This document shows, in pieces, positions 1 through 5,121 of a stretch of DNA of 5,121 bases. The stretch spans positions 1 to 5,121 of the forward strand of contig JABABC010000235.1 in the NCBI GenBank assembly GCA_014238445.1, written 5' to 3'. The notes under the pieces were generated by a model. That model was given only the letters and a program-made list of their open reading frames with translations, did no database searches and had not been told where the DNA came from. Origin of the DNA: Coxiellaceae bacterium. GTDB taxonomy: Bacteria; Pseudomonadota; Gammaproteobacteria; Coxiellales; Coxiellaceae. Numbering within the stretch: the first letter of the stretch is position 1; each line of letters opens with the position of its first letter. Both the position numbers and the translations under genes were made by a program.

Positions 1-851
1 TATTCTCCAAATTCATTTGGCAAACCGGCATTGGGGTGTGCGCTAACATGCGTGTTAGCAATGCGGGAGAGCTCGCCAATATAGGGGTGTAATTGTTCTG
101 CCCCGAGTGCACAGTTTAAGCCGATGGATATCGGTTGAACATGCGCCACAGAGTGCCAGAATGCAGCGACATTTTGGCCTGACAAAGTACGACCACTCGC
201 ATCGGTAATGGTGCCAGAAATCATCACTGGCATGATGCTTTGTGTGGCTTCAAAATGCTGTTGAATCGCAAAGAGAGCTGCTTTGCAATTTAATGTGTCA
301 AAGATAGTTTCAACTAAAAGAATATCAGCGCCGCCATCATAGAGTCCTTGAATGGCTTCTCGGTAATTCTCTACCAGTGTTGTGAAAGTGATGTCGCGAA
401 AACTGGGATCATTAACGTCTGGTGATAGGGTGGCTGTTTTATTGGTCGGTCCTAGTACGCCCGCTACAAAGCGAGGACGATCTATTGTTGAAAAGCGTTC
501 AGCAGCGGCTTTAGCGAGTTGAGCAGACTGGTGGTTGATGTTGTAGACCTGCAGTTCCATGGCATAGTCGGCCATGCTAATACGCGTCGCATTGAATGTG
601 TTGGTTTCAATGATGTCAGCACCGGCGGCTAGATATTGACTGTGAATTTCAGTAATGATTTCTGGTTGTGTGAGAGAGAGTAGATCATTATTCCCTTTTA
701 CATTAGAGGGGTGTTGGTTAAATTGCGTGGCACGGTAATCGGATTCATCGAGGTGATATTGTTGAATCATAGTACCCATAGCGCCGTCGAGTATTAGAAT
801 CCGTTGTTTGAGTTGCTCAAGAAGTGTGTGGTAGCTGTTTGAATGATTCAT
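1..851 (-). CDS. metH: B12-dependent methionine synthase (5-methyltetrahydrofolate--homocysteine methyltransferase), N-terminal part, cut by the window edge
   Basis: MetH is a cytosolic enzyme that moves a methyl group from 5-methyltetrahydrofolate through cobalamin to homocysteine, giving methionine. The 283 codons seen here fall in the N-terminal homocysteine-binding barrel. Visible landmarks are LDGAMGTMIQ (residues 21-30), KGNNDLL (52-58), AGADIIETNTFNATR (76-90), GVLGPTNKTATLSPDVNDP (131-149), ISGTITDASGRTLSGQ (211-226), GLNCALG (244-250) and AHPNAGLPN (271-279). Cys247 in GLNC coincides with the first of the three zinc/homocysteine cysteines in E. coli MetH; the later CC pair lies outside the window. 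The ATG at 849-851 has an AGGA ribosome binding site 9 bases upstream. The gene follows the small membrane protein gene by 23 bases and is probably co-transcribed with it. About three quarters of a full-length MetH (about 1200 residues) is missing, so I cannot say whether the folate, cobalamin and reactivation domains follow in the same gene or in a split one. Identification of the domain is very secure. Confidence 0.97.
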   Translation of the reverse strand, partial: MNHSNSYHTLLEQLKQRILILDGAMGTMIQQYHLDESDYRATQFNQHPSNVKGNNDLLSLTQPEIITEIHSQYLAAGADIIETNTFNATRISMADYAMELQVYNINHQSAQLAKAAAERFSTIDRPRFVAGVLGPTNKTATLSPDVNDPSFRDITFTTLVENYREAIQGLYDGGADILLVETIFDTLNCKAALFAIQQHFEATQSIMPVMISGTITDASGRTLSGQNVAAFWHSVAHVQPISIGLNCALGAEQLHPYIGELSRIANTHVSAHPNAGLPNEFGE

Positions 852-874
852 TGTGTAGCGTCCTGCTTTGTGTT

Positions 875-1414
875 TTAGCGTATTGTGGTGAGTGGAGTGC
901 GCCGTTGATAGCGTTGCAGTGCGGTATAAAGCACTGTAAACCAGACTAGATCACCAATCAGTCCACGTTCTAAAAAGGGTAGCGCAAGCGCGTAGCAGGT
1001 GATGAGTCCACTCAGTGTGTTAGGGTATAGAGCTCCACAAAGCCAGCTGCCAAAGTTTGTCCATAGCCAAAACCCTAGAGAAGCTAAGCCTACCCAGGTT
1101 AATGAAAAGTCTGAACGTTGTTTTATGGATTGACTGAGCCAGGCGATCATCAACCAGCCGCTGTAGGTGAAGAAAGTCCAGTTGCCAAAGAGGGGGTGGG
1201 GTTGCCAGAGCGCCAGTAAGCAATCAGATAGGAAGAGCGCGAGTAGACTGAAGAGTAGGGTGTGTCGCCGTAATAGGTGTTGATTGCCTAAGATGAGTAG
1301 TGCAAGAAAGGGAGTCATATTGCTGGGGTGAGGGATGATGCGGCCAAAGATGGCGATCAGGCAAAATAAGCCCAGTATTATAGCGCTGCGTTGCCTGGTT
1401 GGGGTTGTGTTCAA
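875..1414 (-). CDS. Small multi-pass membrane protein, DUF6580 / ECF S-component-like; possible cobalamin transporter (BtuM-like)
   Basis: This is a hydrophobic protein of 179 residues with about six membrane segments (roughly 9-28, 33-48, 51-69, 79-95, 103-125 and 134-168). Its pattern matches, from memory, the uncharacterised DUF6580 family: GRIIPHPSNMTP (24-35), LALFLSD (58-64), TNFGSWLCGALYPNTLSGL (119-137) and a final IGDLVWF (153-159). Size and topology resemble the substrate-binding S components of ECF vitamin transporters. No ECF ATPase or T component is nearby. It lies directly upstream of metH, and Cys65 sits inside the third membrane segment. BtuM, a solitary S-component-like B12 transporter, uses a membrane cysteine as cobalt ligand, so a role in B12 uptake is an inference worth testing. 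Start choice: TTG at 1412-1414 has AGGGA 7 bases upstream and lies just downstream of a strong promoter. The in-frame GTGs at 1528 and 1444 lack a good ribosome binding site and precede the predicted transcript start. The gene is certain as a membrane protein; its substrate is not. Confidence 0.85.
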   Translation of the reverse strand: MNTTPTRQRSAIILGLFCLIAIFGRIIPHPSNMTPFLALLILGNQHLLRRHTLLFSLLALFLSDCLLALWQPHPLFGNWTFFTYSGWLMIAWLSQSIKQRSDFSLTWVGLASLGFWLWTNFGSWLCGALYPNTLSGLITCYALALPFLERGLIGDLVWFTVLYTALQRYQRRTPLTTIR

Positions 1415-1421
1415 TGTCTTG

Positions 1422-1426
1422 TCCCT
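1422..1426 (-). promoter_or_regulatory. Ribosome binding site that decides a TTG start
   Basis: AGGGA on the minus strand lies 7 bases upstream of TTG (1412-1414). The alternative GTG starts further upstream have no comparable site. The protein produced from the TTG begins just before its first membrane helix, as expected for this family. Confidence 0.65.
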
Positions 1427-1445
1427 GATTGAAATGTGGTTCACT

Positions 1446-1474
1446 AATATAAGGAAAATTGTGCGTGCTGTGAA
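1446..1474 (-). promoter_or_regulatory. Sigma70-type promoter for the membrane protein-metH operon
   Basis: On the minus strand, a -35 box TTCACA (1469-1474, five of six consensus bases) and a -10 box TATATT (1446-1451, five of six) are separated by exactly 17 bases. Transcription should begin near 1438-1440, giving a leader of about 25 bases before the TTG start. That is too short for a cobalamin riboswitch. No transcript data are available, so this rests on motif match, spacing and position. Confidence 0.6.
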
Positions 1475-1588
1475 GGGGGTATGTGATTGAATTGTTGCTG
1501 AATAAGTGTCATTTTTAATGAAAGTCACGCGAATGCACCCATAAAATCATAAAAGCATCAGTTTTTTTGTATAAGAGCCTCTTAAGTG

Positions 1589-1617
1589 TTTACTTACAAA
1601 GCAATTAATACTAATTT
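1589..1617 (+). promoter_or_regulatory. Weak candidate promoter for the ATPase gene
   Basis: TTTACT (1589-1594) and TAATTT (1612-1617) are separated by 17 bases, about 37 bases before the ATPase ATG. Both boxes are poor matches and the stretch is AT-rich, so such a match could arise by chance. It is listed because some promoter should lie in this gap between divergent genes and no better one was seen. Confidence 0.25.
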
Positions 1618-1642
1618 AAGGATGTCGGTTTATTTTTATTGT

Positions 1643-1648
1643 AAGGGA
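1643..1648 (+). promoter_or_regulatory. Ribosome binding site fixing the ATPase start
   Basis: AAGGGA lies 6 bases before ATG (1655-1657). This favours the ATG over the in-frame GTG at 1586, which has only AT-rich sequence ahead of it. Confidence 0.7.
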
Positions 1649-1654
1649 TTCATC

Positions 1655-3028
1655 ATGGCGACACTACCGTATAAATTTGAGAAATTTTTACCACGAGAAT
1701 ATCTAAATCAACTTGAACAATGGGTGCGTGAAGGGGGTAGTCCTATTCTATTATCCGGTTGGCGGCAAGTGGGTAAGTCCACTAGCGTAGCACATTTTGG
1801 CGATACGCATTTTGATGATACCTACCATCTGAATTTTGTCATGGATCCTGATCTAGAACGTTGTTTTGAAGAGCCCAACCCGAAATTGGTGCTTGCTAAG
1901 TTAGAGTCACGTCGTAGTCGAAAAATCGTCCCTGGCAAAACCTTGTTAATCTTAGATGAAATTCAAGCTTGTCCAAAAGCCATTGAGGTTTTGGGGCATT
2001 TTCGTGATGCTTTTCCTAAGCTTCATGTGTTGGCATGCGGTACCTTCGTGGACTTTGCACAACAAACGATGGATTTTAATATCCCTGTTGGGCGTGTTGT
2101 TTACATGAATTTACATCCGATGTCCTTTAGGGAGTTTTTATTAGCTGTTGGTGAGATGAACCTTTTTCAATGTTTAAACGATTTTAGTTGGGAGTCAGAA
2201 ATCACAGCAGAAGAACATCAGCAATTATTGGTAAAAATGAATGACTATATGATGTTAGGTGGTATGCCAGCGATTGTCTCTGCTTATGTGCAATCCAATC
2301 AGTCTTGGGCTGTTGTGCGCGAGCAGCAATGTCAGTTATGGCAATCGGTTCGAGATACTTTCTCGAATATGATGCAGGACATTGCGGGTGAAGAGAGTGA
2401 TCAACTGTTGTTGAAAATGCTGCAGGCGATCTCGATTGAGATTCAAGATGTTAGTCAATTGAGCCAGCATTTAGAGCCAAAAGTCTTAAATCAATCATTG
2501 AACCGCGTGTTTCAATCAGGCCTATTTACGCGCGTTAACGCAGTGTCTGCAGAGCAAGAGTCTATTTTTCTGCCGATTAATAACGATGATGTCTTTAGAA
2601 CGGCATTTATTGATATTGGTTTATTGTATTATGCATTAACCGCAGATAACCAGCGCAGTGTATTAACGAATCCGATGCAGCAGTATGGTGGCATGTTATC
2701 TCGGCAATTTGTAGGACAACACTTGTGGTCATGCTCAAAAGGTAGCATGAGCTTAAAATACCCACGCCACATGCAGCAAGGCTCAGAGAAATTTGATTTC
2801 AGTTATGGTCAGTACGGTGTAACAGTTGGTGAAAACCCCCATGGATTGTTTGGCGGGAAGGCTGCTACTGATATTAAAGATATTCAAGTGGGGTTGAACC
2901 CATTATCGATTCGACAAGAGCACTTGATTTGCCCCTTATACTTGATTGAAGAGTCTGCACATTTAGCAGCAACGGCACAAGAGGCAACGGCTATGAAAAA
3001 CCGTGTTATATCATCACCGGCAGCCTAG
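1655..3028 (+). CDS. AAA-family ATPase (AAA_14 / DUF4143 type) with a degenerate C-terminal domain
   Basis: This 457-residue protein has the order seen in AAA_14-DUF4143 ATPases. Near the N-terminus is a Walker A loop GWRQVGKST (35-43), then Walker B LLILDEIQ (97-104) and a sensor-like LACGTFVDFA (126-135). PVGRVVYMNLHPMSFREFL (144-162) and YMMLGGMP (198-205) follow, both characteristic of the family. A likely winged-helix stretch (about 265-297) precedes AFIDIGLLYYAL (317-328). The C-terminal domain keeps GGMLSRQFVGQHL (345-357), but the usual EVDF...EVK signature of the PD-(D/E)XK-like fold reduces to KFDF (379-382) with no matching EVK, so nuclease activity seems lost. The family is common and its cellular role is poorly known. 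Start choice: ATG at 1655 has AAGGGA 6 bases upstream; the GTG at 1586 would add 23 residues without a good site. It stands alone on this strand and overlaps the convergent adenosyltransferase gene by 4 bases. Confidence is high for the ATPase fold and low for any pathway. Confidence 0.88.
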   Translation: MATLPYKFEKFLPREYLNQLEQWVREGGSPILLSGWRQVGKSTSVAHFGDTHFDDTYHLNFVMDPDLERCFEEPNPKLVLAKLESRRSRKIVPGKTLLILDEIQACPKAIEVLGHFRDAFPKLHVLACGTFVDFAQQTMDFNIPVGRVVYMNLHPMSFREFLLAVGEMNLFQCLNDFSWESEITAEEHQQLLVKMNDYMMLGGMPAIVSAYVQSNQSWAVVREQQCQLWQSVRDTFSNMMQDIAGEESDQLLLKMLQAISIEIQDVSQLSQHLEPKVLNQSLNRVFQSGLFTRVNAVSAEQESIFLPINNDDVFRTAFIDIGLLYYALTADNQRSVLTNPMQQYGGMLSRQFVGQHLWSCSKGSMSLKYPRHMQQGSEKFDFSYGQYGVTVGENPHGLFGGKAATDIKDIQVGLNPLSIRQEHLICPLYLIEESAHLAATAQEATAMKNRVISSPAA

Positions 3029-3603
3029 TATGAGTGAGGTTGCCAGAGTGGTTCGCTGGTATTTGTATGTCGATTAATCCATCGAGAGCACGTAAATAAC
3101 CAGTCGCTTAAACGGTTTAAGTAGATTGCATTAATCGATGTTGTGTCATTTTGACTATCTAGCCATTGCCAATAATCACGTTCGCAACGACGACAGACCG
3201 TTCGAGTCACATGAAATGCTCCGGCAGCAATGTGCCCACCAGGTAAAATAAAAGATTTTAAAGGTGTGAGTTCAGTATTGAGTCGATCTATATGGTTTTC
3301 TAACGTGGTTATATCTTGTTGATCAATGCAGGGTGTGGAGCTGGTTTTTTGATCATCAGCTGTGCAGAGGTCGGCGCCGATATTAAATAAGTGATGCTGT
3401 ATGGTTTGGCACATCGTATGTATTGTTATCAATGCTTGGGAAGTAGGTAATGATGCCATGGCGAAGCCGAGCTGTGCATTCAACTCATCGAGACTGCCTA
3501 TGGCATGGATAATCATAGCGGTCTTTTTGACACGACGTTGCCTCGCTAAACCAGTCGTGCCGGTGTCGCCCGTTTTTGTATAGAGTTTTGTGAGCTTTAC
3601 CAT
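3025..3603 (-). CDS. PduO-type ATP:cob(I)alamin (corrinoid) adenosyltransferase
   Basis: The enzyme transfers the adenosyl group of ATP to reduced cob(I)alamin, making adenosylcobalamin in the cytoplasm; family members are trimers of helical bundles. The 192-residue length is typical. Motifs in order are LYTKTGDTGTTGL (7-19), the N-terminal ATP-binding loop; SLDELNAQLG (37-46); LFNIGADL (72-79); FILPGG (118-123), whose Phe matches the residue that helps displace the lower ligand in characterised PduO enzymes; HVTRTVCRRCERD (131-143), with the conserved arginines; and YLNRLSDWLF (161-170). One oddity is the stretch after GTTGL, which reads ARQRRVKK where the family usually has xGGRR; both glycines are replaced. 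Start choice: ATG at 3601-3603 has AAGGA 5 bases upstream, and family members begin close to this point; an in-frame ATG at 3672 would add 23 unrelated residues. No adenosylcobalamin-dependent enzyme is visible nearby, so the user of the cofactor is unknown. The family assignment is secure. Confidence 0.95.
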   Translation of the reverse strand: MVKLTKLYTKTGDTGTTGLARQRRVKKTAMIIHAIGSLDELNAQLGFAMASLPTSQALITIHTMCQTIQHHLFNIGADLCTADDQKTSSTPCIDQQDITTLENHIDRLNTELTPLKSFILPGGHIAAGAFHVTRTVCRRCERDYWQWLDSQNDTTSINAIYLNRLSDWLFTCSRWINRHTNTSEPLWQPHSY

Positions 3604-3608
3604 GTTAA

Positions 3609-3613
3609 TCCTT
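3609..3613 (-). promoter_or_regulatory. Ribosome binding site fixing the adenosyltransferase start
   Basis: AAGGA on the minus strand lies 5 bases before ATG (3601-3603) and supports the 192-residue product over a longer one from 3672. Confidence 0.65.
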
Positions 3614-3643
3614 GTTATGTTAGTGTGTGAAGGTGCACAACAG

Positions 3644-3673
3644 TTGATGGTTCTACAATAATCGGAATACAAT
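3644..3673 (+). promoter_or_regulatory. Candidate sigma70 promoter for the symporter-dehydrogenase operon
   Basis: TTGATG (3644-3649) and TACAAT (3668-3673) are separated by 18 bases and would start transcription near 3680, about 25 bases before the symporter ATG. A second TACAAT at 3654-3659 has no partner at the right distance. The site lies in the 100-base divergent gap shared with the adenosyltransferase gene, for which I found no convincing minus-strand promoter. Confidence 0.45.
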
Positions 3674-3703
3674 ACACGAGTTTTTAAAAAAGGACAGTTC
3701 GCT

Positions 3704-4957
3704 ATGGATCAGCAAGCATCAAGATATTTCACAGTGAAGATTTTAGTGGGTATGGGGTTGGGGATTTTAGTGGGTTTGGTGATGCAAATGCTTCCGCCAG
3801 ATTCTTGGCTCTTTAATCTCGTTGTCAATCAGGTTTGCTTTGTCTTGGGTCAGTTATTTTTGAATGCTTTGAAAATGCTTGTGGTTCCTTTAGTGTTTTG
3901 TTCATTGGTCTGTGGTAGTGCGAGTATGGGTGACTTTAATAAAATGGGTCGAGTTGGTTTCAAGTCACTCAGCCTTTATTTGATGACAACAGCAATAGCT
4001 ATCACATTAGCTTTAATTCTAGCGAATGCATTAGGTGTCGGTTCAGGGTTGCACTGGGTTTCATCAAAAGCATTATCCATTCAAAGCCCCCCGTCTGTTC
4101 TTGAGGTGATTATGAATCTGATTCCTAGTAACCCAGTTGCAGCGTTAGGTGAAGGCAATATGCTACAAATTGTGGTGTTTGCAATCTTATTAGGGTTGGC
4201 TGCAATTGCCTCAGGAGAGTCTGGCCGGAAAGTTGTGAAAGGGTTTGTTGCTTTTAATGATGTGATGATGCGTTTTATTTTCATGGTCATTGGTTTGGCG
4301 CCTTACGGTGTTTTTTTTCTCTTAGTGGTTCAATTTAGTCAGCTTAATTGGCAGGCTATCGTGCAATTATTGGGTTATTTTTGTTGTGTGTTAGTGGTGT
4401 TGTTGTTGCAAATGACAATTGTTTACAGTGCGTTTCTGGTGATATTTCAGCGGATTAGTCCTGTGGTGTTTTTTAAAAAGTTGTCTAGCCTCCTGGTATT
4501 TGCATTTAGTACATCCAGCTCAGTGGTTTCGATACCTATTACCTTGGAGGCTGTCACAAAACGATTGGGTGTGAAAAATCAAATTGCGTCGTTTGTTATT
4601 CCATTAGGCGCAACCATTAATATGGATGGAACAGCGATTATGCAGGGTGTCGCTACGGTGTTTATAGCTCACCTCTACCACATTGATTTAAGTTTTTTGC
4701 AGTATATTACTGTGATAGTAATGGCAACGCTTGCTTCGATTGGTACGGCGGGTGTGCCGGGGGTGGGGTTGATTACATTGATTATGGTGTTAGAGCAAGT
4801 GGGGTTGCCAACACAAGGTATTGCAATGATTATTGGGGTTGATCGCTTGTTAGATATGGCAAGAACAGCGGTTAATGTGAGTGGCGATGCGATGATTGCT
4901 TGTTTGGTAGCGGGTAGTGAGGACCTGCTGGATAGAGATCAACTGATGCGTGATTAA
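3704..4957 (+). CDS. Dicarboxylate/amino acid:cation symporter (DAACS family, glutamate/aspartate-type)
   Basis: This 417-residue inner-membrane transporter should import an acidic substrate (glutamate, aspartate or a C4-dicarboxylate) using sodium ions or protons. It has the whole fold of the GltPh/SLC1 family at normal length: hydrophobic helices from residue 11 onward, LFLNALKMLVVPLVFCSLV (51-69), the serine-rich first hairpin FSTSSSVVSIPIT (268-280), the NMDGTA motif (306-311), the second hairpin GTAGVPGVGLI (347-357) and DRLLDMARTAVNVSGDA (380-396) in the last helix. Arg387 aligns with the GltPh arginine that binds the substrate side-chain carboxylate, with Asp384, Thr388, Asn391 and Asp395 also kept; this argues for an acidic substrate rather than Ser/Thr or neutral amino acids. 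The last helix is closer to the glutamate/aspartate transporters than to DctA, which as I recall lacks the DMxRT-VNVTGD pattern. The ATG has AGGA 9 bases upstream. A short-chain dehydrogenase follows after 27 bases, probably in the same operon. The exact substrate remains open. Confidence 0.95.
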   Translation: MDQQASRYFTVKILVGMGLGILVGLVMQMLPPDSWLFNLVVNQVCFVLGQLFLNALKMLVVPLVFCSLVCGSASMGDFNKMGRVGFKSLSLYLMTTAIAITLALILANALGVGSGLHWVSSKALSIQSPPSVLEVIMNLIPSNPVAALGEGNMLQIVVFAILLGLAAIASGESGRKVVKGFVAFNDVMMRFIFMVIGLAPYGVFFLLVVQFSQLNWQAIVQLLGYFCCVLVVLLLQMTIVYSAFLVIFQRISPVVFFKKLSSLLVFAFSTSSSVVSIPITLEAVTKRLGVKNQIASFVIPLGATINMDGTAIMQGVATVFIAHLYHIDLSFLQYITVIVMATLASIGTAGVPGVGLITLIMVLEQVGLPTQGIAMIIGVDRLLDMARTAVNVSGDAMIACLVAGSEDLLDRDQLMRD

Positions 4958-4984
4958 AGCTTTCTGTAGTTTAAGGATAGTGAT

Positions 4985-5121
4985 ATGGATTTAGCAGGTA
5001 AGGTTATTGTTGTCACAGGAGCGGCTTCAGGGCTGGGTTTGTCAACTGTGGAGGAGTGCCTATCATTGGGGGCTAAGGTTGTTGGGTTGGATTGCAATGC
5101 TGGTCAGCTGAAATCTTTGCA
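4985..5121 (+). CDS. Short-chain dehydrogenase/reductase (SDR), N-terminal part, cut by the window edge
   Basis: The 45 codons visible begin MDLAGKVIVVTGAASGLG and cover the first strand of a Rossmann fold with the classical SDR nucleotide-binding motif TGxxxGxG (T11, G12, G16, G18). An aspartate (D36) ends the second strand in VVGLDCN, which usually selects NAD(H) over NADP(H). The start resembles classical SDRs of the 3-hydroxyacyl-CoA dehydrogenase type (HSD17B10-like), but 45 residues are too few to fix the substrate; the catalytic Ser-Tyr-Lys lies outside the window. The ATG at 4985 has AAGGA (4973-4977) 7 bases upstream. The 27-base gap to the symporter shows no terminator, so the two are likely co-transcribed. 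Confidence 0.9.
   Translation, partial: MDLAGKVIVVTGAASGLGLSTVEECLSLGAKVVGLDCNAGQLKSL

Noticed and set aside
1..851. Split metH encoding only the homocysteine-binding domain
   Set aside because: The frame is still open at the window edge, so the sequence cannot show whether the gene is split or full length.
1020..1223. Short minus-strand reading frame inside the membrane protein gene
   Set aside because: It is fully inside a supported gene in another frame, with no recognisable motif; similar shadow frames at 3401-3583 (+) and 4081-4290 (-) were rejected for the same reason.
1415..1528. N-terminal extension of the membrane protein from GTG at 1528 or 1444
   Set aside because: Neither GTG has a convincing ribosome binding site, both lie upstream of the predicted transcript start, and the extra residues do not look like part of the membrane family.
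1530..1570. Run of seven T at 1562-1568 as a terminator
   Set aside because: Only a 4-base ATGC/GCAT pairing precedes it, and no gene on the plus strand ends there.
1586..1654. Extension of the ATPase to the GTG at 1586
   Set aside because: The ATG at 1655 has AAGGGA at ideal spacing; the upstream GTG has none, and the added residues are low-complexity AT-rich translation.
1415..1654. Cobalamin riboswitch upstream of the metH operon
   Set aside because: No B12-box-like sequence was found and the predicted leader is about 25 bases long.
3019..3044. Inverted repeat GGCAGCC / GGTTGCC spanning the convergent stop codons, as a possible terminator
   Set aside because: The stem has only 7 pairs with one G-T, a 12-base loop and no T tract on either side.
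3604..3672. Extension of the adenosyltransferase to the ATG at 3672
   Set aside because: The family begins close to the KLYTKTGD motif, and AAGGA sits 5 bases before the ATG at 3603.

Overview
The window reads as bacterial chromosome, most likely from a gammaproteobacterium of moderate-to-low GC. The evidence is a MetH N-terminus that aligns without gaps to the well-known E. coli protein around its first zinc cysteine, compact gene spacing, AGGA-type ribosome binding sites and sigma70-like promoters. No tRNA, rRNA, CRISPR array, insertion sequence or phage gene is visible.

Layout. Bases 1-1414 hold a two-gene minus-strand operon: a small multi-pass membrane protein (875-1414, TTG start) followed 23 bases later by metH, B12-dependent methionine synthase, whose C-terminal part lies beyond the left edge. 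A good sigma70-type promoter at 1446-1474 drives this pair. The 240-base gap at 1415-1654 holds that promoter, a weak plus-strand promoter candidate and the ribosome binding sites; I see nothing else in it. Bases 1655-3028 (plus) encode an AAA_14/DUF4143-type ATPase whose C-terminal nuclease-like domain looks degenerate. It converges on a PduO-type cobalamin adenosyltransferase (3025-3603, minus), and the two genes share a CTAG that supplies both stop codons. A 100-base divergent region (3604-3703) separates the adenosyltransferase from a dicarboxylate/amino acid:cation symporter (3704-4957, plus). The symporter is followed 27 bases later by the start of a short-chain dehydrogenase (4985 to the right edge).

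How the genes fit together. Two genes are clearly cobalamin-related: metH uses methylcobalamin, and the adenosyltransferase makes adenosylcobalamin. The membrane protein co-transcribed with metH looks like a solitary ECF-transporter S component and carries a membrane-embedded cysteine, so a BtuM-like role in B12 uptake is an attractive but unproven idea. The symporter and dehydrogenase probably form a separate transport/catabolism operon. The ATPase has no obvious link to its neighbours. I did not find a convincing new multi-gene system. The most useful leads are the possible B12 transporter and the altered motifs in the ATPase and the adenosyltransferase.
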